A stretch of DNA of 64,000 nt from Actinostola sp. cb2023 (taxonomy: Eukaryota > Cnidaria > Anthozoa > Actiniaria > Actinostolidae): the NCBI GenBank assembly GCA_033675265.1, contig JAUJYZ010000921.1, positions 62,001 through 126,000 on the forward strand, in the 5' to 3' direction. Shown here piece by piece: positions 57,935-64,000 of this stretch. A model generated the notes under the pieces. It ran no database searches, had not been told where the DNA came from, and saw nothing but the letters and a program-made list of their open reading frames with translations. Positions within the stretch are counted from its first letter, which is position 1, and every line of letters begins with the position of its first letter. A program made the position numbers and the translations under genes.

Positions 57935-58215
57935 AGAAACAATGGTTGGGATGCCTGTGGCGGAACACGCACACAATACAGGACATTCCATCTCCTGGAT
58001 TAACACCAAGATCCTTGAAGTAGAAACAAGATGGCACCAAAGGAAGTGGTCAGAAGCATGCCACATTGCTAAGAGTACAAATGCCATTAGTAAAAAAAAG
58101 ACACGCGAATGCAAATATATATTTTTAATAATTATAAATAGCCTCAGAAACAATGGTTGGGATGCCTGTGGCGGAACACGCACACAATACAGGACATTCC
58201 ATCTCCTGGATCACA
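57935..58215 (+). pseudogene. Fragments of GIY-YIG retroelement C-terminus, tandemly repeated
   Basis: The frame reads VAEHAHNTGHSISW then INTKILEVETRWHQRKWSEA and CHIAKSTNAIS. This pattern (EH...TGH.I.W, KIL..E..W..R..EA..I) is seen just after the GIY-YIG core in Penelope-like and related retroelement proteins. A ~100 bp block (AACAATGGTTGGGATGCCTG to CATCTCCTGGAT) occurs at 57939 and again at 58150, so the coding region is internally duplicated and broken. Confidence 0.6.
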
Positions 58216-58584
58216 GTTAGTAGAGGGAATGGTTAGGAAGCCTTTTGTTATATTTCTTTGTTCTAGTCCTAATGTCATTATGATGTTGAACGGGTCCTGA
58301 CCGTGCACAATGTTTGTTCAAATTCATTAGAAAATGGCTAAATGAATGAACCCAAATGTTCTCTATTGGATTATTTATTTAAATATTCTAATATATTTAA
58401 TTTTGAATTGGAATATATCGCACAAGCAGCCAAAAGAAACGTTTGGGTTCAGTTGCTCAACCATAGCAAATTAAGGCAAAACAATGACAAAACAAAAGAT
58501 TTGTGCACGGTCACGGTTGAAATAAACGAACAAAGACATATAACAAAAGGTTTCCCAACCAGTCCCCTCTACTAACTATGCCAG
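58216..58584. other. Sequence between the two GIY-YIG fragments
   Basis: A plus frame at 58342-58575 has no domain I recognise. Short inverted matches with the ends (GGAATGGTTAGGAAGCCTTTTG and AAAAGGTTTCCCAACC; GACCGTGCACAA and TTGTGCACGGTC) suggest a small insertion of ~350 bp that split the gene fragment. The sequence on its two sides (CTCCTGGATcacagttag and ccagGGTTAACACC) would join where 57990-58000 reads CTCCTGGATTAACACC. Confidence 0.55.
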
Positions 58585-58738
58585 GGTTAACACCAAGATC
58601 CTTGAAGTAGAAACAAGATGGCACCAAAGGAAGTGGTCAGAAGCATGCCACATTGCTAAGAGTACAAATGCCATTAGTAACAGAGACACTGGCAGAATTT
58701 TGCCACAAAATTACACTGCTCTATTTAAGAAATTTTAA
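58585..58738 (+). pseudogene. Second GIY-YIG retroelement C-terminal fragment
   Basis: It reads VNTKILEVETRWHQRKWSEA, CHIAKSTNAISNRDTGRILP, QNYTALFKKF and a stop, the complete C-terminal end of the fragment at 57935. About 90 bp are nearly identical to 57998-58090. Confidence 0.65.
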
Positions 58739-60890
58739 TCGGTCATCTATTACACATTCTGAACTTGCTAGTTTCCTTGCTCGCGCATACACAGGCAGCC
58801 CAACCATTCCTTTTGAGGCTACTAAATAATGAAATAAAATGATATTTGCGTCTTTTTTGATGGGTTTCCTGTGGTAGAGCGCGCGCGCGCGCATTTATAT
58901 GTTGGGTTCCCTGTGTTGAGTAACATATAATGTTGGGATCCCTGTGTACCTCCTGCGGGATGCGTCCGCAGCAAATGTGTATATTTACACAAGGTATGAA
59001 ACTCCAGTCACGTGATGGCCTGATGTGCGCCGCATGTATGTGGTGCACTTTTCCGTGAGCCGAATAGCCGAAGTCGTCGTACGCTACAGGCCCGTGGGGG
59101 GTACTCAGGGTGAAGTCGTCATTTTGTCGCTAATGGCGGCGCATGGAAGAGAAGTTCATATCAAGAAAGACTGATTTTTTCGGTGTAAACGTTAGGATTC
59201 TATTCCCTATTCATGGTAAGTTTAGACGTTCACAATTCATGTCAACTTTAAGTCAATTTAGAAGAGATTTGACGGTTTTAAAGTAGTCCTTTTTCATTTT
59301 GAATGGTGGAGAAAGTTTGGATGTGTTGTGCTCGACACGTGAGCCTGAAAGTTTTGTTGAAACTGAAGCTGAACTAAAAGTATTTTTGTCAAGGTTATTA
59401 CGTAGTATTTGCTCTAGATGTTCTCTAATAAAAGGACTTGCCTATACTAGGGCAGAAGGGCTGCTTATACTCCTCAACAAATCAGTTTTTTTCATAAACT
59501 TATGCAGAACTGATTTGACTTGTGTAGTTTTGTCAGTGATCGAAATACACTTCAACAAGGAACCTCTTTCAACTGACTGACTTTACTTTATCTGTTTAAA
59601 CATTACTGACTCTCTCATCTAGAAAGTGTTTGACGTAATTTTGTACTTTACTTATAGTTCTTCTGACACAAGGGAACGCCAACACAGCATAAACCATCTG
59701 AAGTAAAAATATAGACGAACTCAAATTCACTGACATCGAAGGAGACATGAATGGCGATGGACTCGTGAAGCTGCCGTGAACTAAAATATTAACAATTGTT
59801 CGTTATTGTCATTGAAATAGCACAACACATTTAGCAAATAAGCTTACTATCATCTGAGAGAAACACAGAGTAATTTTCGCTTCCAACTGTGATGTTTGTT
59901 ATTCATTCACAACTTGTCGATTGTGTATAATATTTATTTAATTGTTGTTATCCAGCTATTACTGATCAATATAGTGAATAAATTGTACAGAAAGAACGGC
60001 GAAAACAGTGTGTAAAAGCTAGTAAACTTATTGTTGAAATAAATACGTTTGTTTGTCATTTTGTGTACAAGTACTGATAGCAAAAATGTGTTGTGCAGTA
60101 CTAAATATTGAGACTTATATTTAGCATTAATAAAACACAATGCGTCAATTTTGAAGATTTTAATCGATAAAAATCAAAATACAATACAAATACTTTACAG
60201 AAGTCAAAACAGAAAGCAAATAAAGTATATTTAGATGTTTTGATTTATGTTTAGTGAACATATAAATATTAAAACTTGCCAAAAAGAGCATAGTTCAGAT
60301 TTGCCGACCGCTTGTCGATGTCCTCTCGAAGGTAAAATCCGACTGTTTCACGGAAAAGTGCACCACATACATGCGGCACACATCGGGCCATCACGCTCAA
60401 AATTTCAAAAATTAGTTTCTCAGCGTACGTTGAAGTTAGACGACTGACACTTATAAGGTGTTTCGAGAATACGGTAATGTTTAGTTATTCGAAGAAAAAT
60501 TGAATGTTCACATCATAATGACAAAATTAGGAGCAAAAACGTATTTGTCACGTGACCTAGTTTCATACCTTGTGTAAATATACACATGTAGTGCGGGACG
60601 CGCGGGATGTGCACAGGAAGCCCAATATAGGATATTACTCAGCACAGGGAACCCAACATATCTACGTATTATATATTGAGCGCGCGCGCGCTCTACCACA
60701 GGAAACCCATCAAAAAAAGACGCAAATATCATTTTATTGAATTAGTAGCCTCAAAAGCAATGGTTGGGCTGCCTGTGGCGCATATTGTCCTTTTTGTTTT
60801 GTTTTTTGTTTTTGTTGTTTTTGTTTGCGCGCGCTATTTGTTTACAACGTAATAGCCGTTAGTTTTGACGAATTACTACCATTTTACACC

Positions 60891-60916
60891 CTGAAGATGG
60901 ACCATGTGTCCGAAAG
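60891..60916 (+). ncRNA. Hammerhead-like motif, right arm of foldback
   Basis: CTGAAGA, then T, stem GGAC/GTCC with loop CATGT, then GAAA. Core CUGANGA...GAAA is the hammerhead ribozyme signature. The extra U before stem II and the unclear stem III are departures. Penelope-like elements are known to carry hammerhead motifs. A reverse copy is at 55801-55830. Confidence 0.35.
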
Positions 60917-61061
60917 CTTGGTTTTAAAATAAAAATGTTTTGGTTGAAGAAACGAACAAACTCATTAGTTTTGTATTTGTTTATTAAACAAAAAACAATA
61001 TTCAATGACGCATTAAAAGAATGCCAAGATAAAGGTAAATCAAATTCCGTGATACCCATCG

Positions 61062-61141
61062 AACTACCTGATGGCATAGTGGTAAGTAAAGGGATTAGCA
61101 TGCAATGGAGTGTTCCGGGTTCGAATCCCGTCGTAGCGAGT
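61062..61141 (+). other. tRNA-like block after the foldback
   Basis: TGGCATAGTGG fits an A box and GGTTCGAATCC is an exact B box. CTAC before and GTAG after could form part of an acceptor stem, and CGGG/CCCG a T stem. The D and anticodon arms are poor. It is likely a tRNA-derived SINE or pseudogene. Confidence 0.45.
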
Positions 61142-61170
61142 TTATGAAATTATTAAATGTTTTTTTTACT

Positions 61171-61452
61171 GCGAAAATCCTTGTATCGCGACCTTTCGTT
61201 TTGTATAAATTTCAGCTGGATTTTGGATTTTTCTGTTCCGTCAATATCTTTTTTGCACTAATTAGTACTAAATACAATACAAAACAATAGAAATGTCACT
61301 ATTTAGTACTTTAAATAATGATGTTTATGCTGAGTTAACTTTTTACTCAAGAAATGGACATATGTATAGTGATTGTCGGAACAGAAAAACCCAAAATCCA
61401 ACTGAAGTTTTCAAAACGAAAGGTCGCAATACAAGGATTTTCCGGCGCTGTA
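61171..61452. mobile_element. Hairpin MITE with ~75 bp arms
   Basis: GCGAAAATCCTTGTATCGCG and CGAAAGGTCGCAATACAAGG, plus AGCTGGATTTTGGATTTTTC and AAAAACCCAAAATCCAACTG, are matching inverted arms with a central TTTAGTACTTTAAA. Confidence 0.75.
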
Positions 61453-61551
61453 AGCAGTTAAAAATCATGCATTCACAGTTTTTTAAGACAAATAACATGT
61501 TTCTTGTGTCTAAGTTTTAATTTGAAGTAATGTTTCAAAGCCGAGAATGAG

Positions 61552-61610
61552 GACTAGACGGGGTTTCCAGTCCGAGGCGAAGCCGAGGACTGGAAACCCC
61601 GTCTAGTCCG
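61552..61610. repeat. Hairpin GGACTAGACGGGGTTTCCAG
   Basis: GGACTAGACGGGGTTTCCAG and CTGGAAACCCCGTCTAGTCC flank TCCGAGGCGAAGCCGAGGA. It is related to 55598-55650. Confidence 0.8.
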
Positions 61611-61920
61611 AATTCGAGATTTTGGGACGACTAGCTTCTCATACTCATTAATTATTACATGCATTGGCCTAAAGGCAATAAATAAAGAGTTGCAAGATTT
61701 TAGCCCGGAAAAGCAATAATTCCAGTCTGCATATTCTCTGCTCATGCGCAGAGTCGAGTACATCGTATATAAATAATATCCCACATGTGCTGGACTTTTG
61801 GGTAGCATGAAGTAGAGCCTGCTTTCAGTTTGAACCCAATTCGGACAGAGTGATATTGCCTCTACTCTGTCCAAGGTCCCGATGATTGTTATAAATCGAT
61901 CATTTCAAAGTCCTTGGACT
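61611..61920. other. Spacer without recognised gene
   Basis: A 106-codon minus frame (61554-61874) overlaps the preceding hairpin and has no recognisable domain. Nothing else seen. Confidence 0.4.
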
Positions 61921-62220
61921 TTGAAATGCATTTCAAAGTACTCTTGAGCGGACTTTCCGGGGTTTCAAGGTCCTTCATGTGACCGGATTTGATGCACCGG
62001 ATTGGCTGGTTACCTCATGAATAAGTAATGAGTTTGAGAAATAGTATTTCCTGTCTTGAACTGATATTTCCAGTCCCAGGACTTGAATTAATACTTTCAA
62101 AGTACTCTAGAGCGGACTTGAAATCAATCCAAAGTACTCTAGAGCGGACTTTCCGGGGTATCCAGTTCCATCATGTGACCAAATTGAGTGCACCTGGTTG
62201 GCTGTTTACCTCGTGAATAA
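61921..62220. repeat. Imperfect repeat with AAGTACTCTAGAGCGGACTT
   Basis: CAAAGTACTCTTGAGCGGAC at ~61936 and CAAAGTACTCTAGAGCGGAC at ~62096 and ~62130, the first and last each followed by TTTCCGGGGT and a GTGACC...GGTTGGCTG block. This is a ~200 bp duplicated unit. Confidence 0.7.
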
Positions 62221-62253
62221 TTAAAACCCAAAACCCAACAAACCCAAAACCCA

Positions 62254-63861
62254 ACATCTACCTACCTAGTGACAAAGGCACCGAGTTCTGTATCATAGAA
62301 CAACAGAGATACACACAAGCAGCCCTCGACCACCTCAACGACCCTACCACATACAAGCGCGTATATCCCGCATGACAGCCAGAACCATAGAAAACAAAAT
62401 CAACAAAGTTTGGAGAGACGTGTGCAAGAGAAATAACTTCCCCCGATACGTCGAGAGAAGCTTCTCCTCATCCAACACCGACTTACCCACATTCTACCAC
62501 CTAATCAAGACACACAAACCTGGCCCAGGTATCAAGATAAGACCCACCGTACCAACGGGGACGGACCTACTAAACGCATCTCGTGGTTAATTGCCAGAGC
62601 TCTCAAACCCATGCTCACGGATGTCTCGGCTCATCCTGACAATAGCCTCGAGCTCATAGAGTGCATTCGCTCTGGAGATACTACAACCAACACAGCACTA
62701 CCCTATCCCTTTAGTCTAGATGTAGTCTCTGTACACATCCATCCCAATCCAAGAGGCCATCGAAAACGCAGTCGACAAGATCGACATCGCCATCATTCAC
62801 CTCACCAATCTAGACATCAAAAATCTACTGACAGTCATTCTTCAAAATATGTACTTTACATTCGAATCCCACATATTTCTTCAGACTGAAGGCGTACCCA
62901 TGGGCTCCAGTATATCCAACCATACAAAAGATATGTAGACGATATCTATTTCCAAACCAGCAATGAAGAACTCGCAGATGAATTCCACCATGCCATGAAC
63001 GACATACACCCTCGACTCAAATTCGACATTGAAAAACCTTCCAAGACACGTGAAGGCTCTTCCCTCTCGCTGCTTGACTTTACTGTCACCATCGCCGATA
63101 ATGGACTCAACTCCTTTGAGTTCTACAAGAAACCTGCCAAAAAACCTCTATTTGTCCATTACAATTCCGCTCTACCCACCAATGCCAAAAAGAATATCGT
63201 CCGAAACGAGAGAAAACGAATCCAACAACGGTGCTCTACACAAATCACGCGTGACTAACACAGCAAGGCGTTCAATACAATCCTAAGTCTCAACGGATAC
63301 CCATCAGAGATAATAGGAGAAACCACACTTCCCCCATGCCACACCCAACCATGGGCCGAACCCGCCAATACTGAGTGGTTATACTTGAAGATTCCATACA
63401 TCTCAGAGGCACTGGACCGCAAAATAACCAAGATATTCCGTCGACAAGGACTCCCGGTGCGCATCGCCCACAAGTCTTACACCTTGCGCCGAGCACTTGC
63501 TCCAAACAGAACGGAGCACAATTGCAGCAGGGCCAACTGCCCCATCTCTCACACGAACCTCTGCTTCAGAAGAAACAGCGTGTACAAAATTACTTGCCGC
63601 AAATGTAACCAATTCTATATTGGGAGCTCCACGCGTTTCACCCACGACAGGATAAAAGAACACCTCAGCAACAACAATTCGTCCGTCTTCAAACACCTGA
63701 ACAGTTGCCACAATAAAGCTAATAAGAACAACAACAACATCGAGGTAGAAATCATCATTCAAGAGAACGACCCAGTAAACCTGAGGCTCCATGAAGCGTT
63801 CTACATTAGAAAACTTAAACCTGAAATAAACTCCCGCGAGGAAAGCATTGAATTTAAATAG
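62254..63861 (+). pseudogene. Degraded Penelope-like element: reverse transcriptase plus GIY-YIG endonuclease
   Basis: Pieces in order, in shifting frames: LPSDKGTEFCIIEQQRY (62256 on, RT start); LPTFYHLIKTHKPGPGIKIR (62483-62545); SWLIARALKPML (62582); PYPFSLDVVS (motif A region, ~62704); GVPMGSSIS (motif B, ~62890); RYVDDIYFQTSNEELADEF (motif C with YVDD, ~62925); FEFYKKPAKKPLFVHYNS (thumb); then, in one intact frame from 63385 to 63861, a Cys-rich linker and VYKITCRKCNQFYIGSSTRF with R and EHL, the GIY-YIG endonuclease. The piece normally between motifs B and C is missing, and there are several stops and frameshifts. In Penelope-like elements the GIY-YIG nuclease follows the RT, as here. 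The copy is dead as an RT, though the endonuclease part is open. Confidence 0.88.
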
Positions 63862-63932
63862 CTATTGTTTTAGCTATGCGCTCCACAGACCAATACCCTA
63901 TCTCCCTGGTATTTGAATATAATCAACAGCCT

Positions 63933-63960
63933 CTGATGATGCCGTAGACGGCGAAAGCTC
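63933..63960 (+). ncRNA. Hammerhead-like motif downstream of the Penelope-like element
   Basis: CTGATGA, then T, stem GCCG/CGGC with loop TAGA, then GAAAGCTC. It has the same architecture as the motifs at 55801 and 60891, including the extra U. It lies 72 bases after the endonuclease stop, where the element's terminal repeat should be. Stem III is not obvious. Confidence 0.4.
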
Positions 63961-64000
63961 AGACGATAACACAACTTTCTATACAGTAGCTTTAGGCCTC

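Larger units (their letters stand above)
55730..60990. mobile_element. Giant foldback (about 2.2 kb arms) with retroelement fragments in the centre
   Basis: The left arm runs 55730 to ~57870 and the right arm ~58785 to 60990 in reverse complement. Checkpoints: 55740-55880 with 60835-60980; 56280-56500 with 60200-60430; 57000-57300 with 59500-59760; 57420-57600 with 59130-59330; 57630-57720 with 59020-59110. A hammerhead-like motif lies near each outer end. The loop (57870-58785) has GIY-YIG-type protein fragments. It may be an inverted dimer of Penelope-like retroelements. The arms differ by indels and many substitutions, so it is not recent. Confidence 0.75.

Noticed and set aside
61062..61141. 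Functional tRNA gene
   Set aside because: A and B boxes are present but the D, anticodon and acceptor arms do not fold properly. Kept only as tRNA-like.

Overview
This window is nuclear DNA from an invertebrate animal. It is AT-rich, its genes are broken by GT-AG introns, and it carries DNA transposons, a Penelope-like retroelement and very long micro- and minisatellites. No bacterial or organelle operon is present. The repeat types and the P2X7-type ballast-domain gene would fit a sponge, a cnidarian or a similar marine invertebrate. I cannot fix the phylum from sequence alone.

Layout. (1) 1-5.9 kb: old repeats. Into them is inserted a 2.16 kb element (2398-4559) that looks like a DIRS/tyrosine-recombinase retroelement. 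It has a TATA-box terminal segment, a short first exon, about 100 bp internal repeats and an internal copy of its own end-to-end junction. (2) 5.9-9.2 kb: non-coding DNA with small hairpin elements and a triple CACGTG repeat. (3) 9.27-31.09 kb, minus strand: one host gene that I could assemble completely, the orthologue of ARMC9, a LisH and armadillo-repeat protein of the ciliary base. It has 23 coding exons, about 718 aa, with every exon phase consistent. Its introns hold seven large tandem arrays (60-bp minisatellite, AGAGC, ATC/CAT, two GGAT arrays, an 18-bp CCTAGG repeat, and a C/T-rich dimer), plus MITEs and a 1 kb TTAA-flanked element. (4) 31.1-43.9 kb: no host gene. It holds poly-C/poly-G tracts, GGAA and G-rich arrays, a 2.3 kb element with about 600 bp inverted ends, a stray inverted copy of the last ARMC9 exon (40.9 kb), and sequences that are reverse-complement copies of the 1-5.6 kb repeats. 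ARMC9 is therefore bracketed by inverted repeats. (5) 44.0-53.0 kb: two TTAA-flanked DNA transposons back to back, sharing one TTAA. The first (44019-48442) carries a spliced plus-strand gene with a Cys-rich CXC-like exon and a P2X7-type intracellular (ballast) domain, and a broken minus-strand transposase-like N-terminus. The second (48447-52952) has about 1 kb inverted arms and no recognisable gene. (6) 53.0-54.6 kb: a near-complete palindrome. (7) 55.6-61.6 kb: a giant foldback with about 2.2 kb arms. Its centre has GIY-YIG-type retroelement C-terminal fragments, and a hammerhead-like motif lies at both outer ends. (8) 62.2-64.0 kb: a degraded Penelope-like element with reverse transcriptase and GIY-YIG endonuclease, followed by a third hammerhead-like motif.

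ARMC9 is the only gene I would call a cellular gene with confidence. Almost everything else is mobile or tandem DNA. The most unusual finding is the ballast-domain gene sitting as cargo inside a TTAA transposon.
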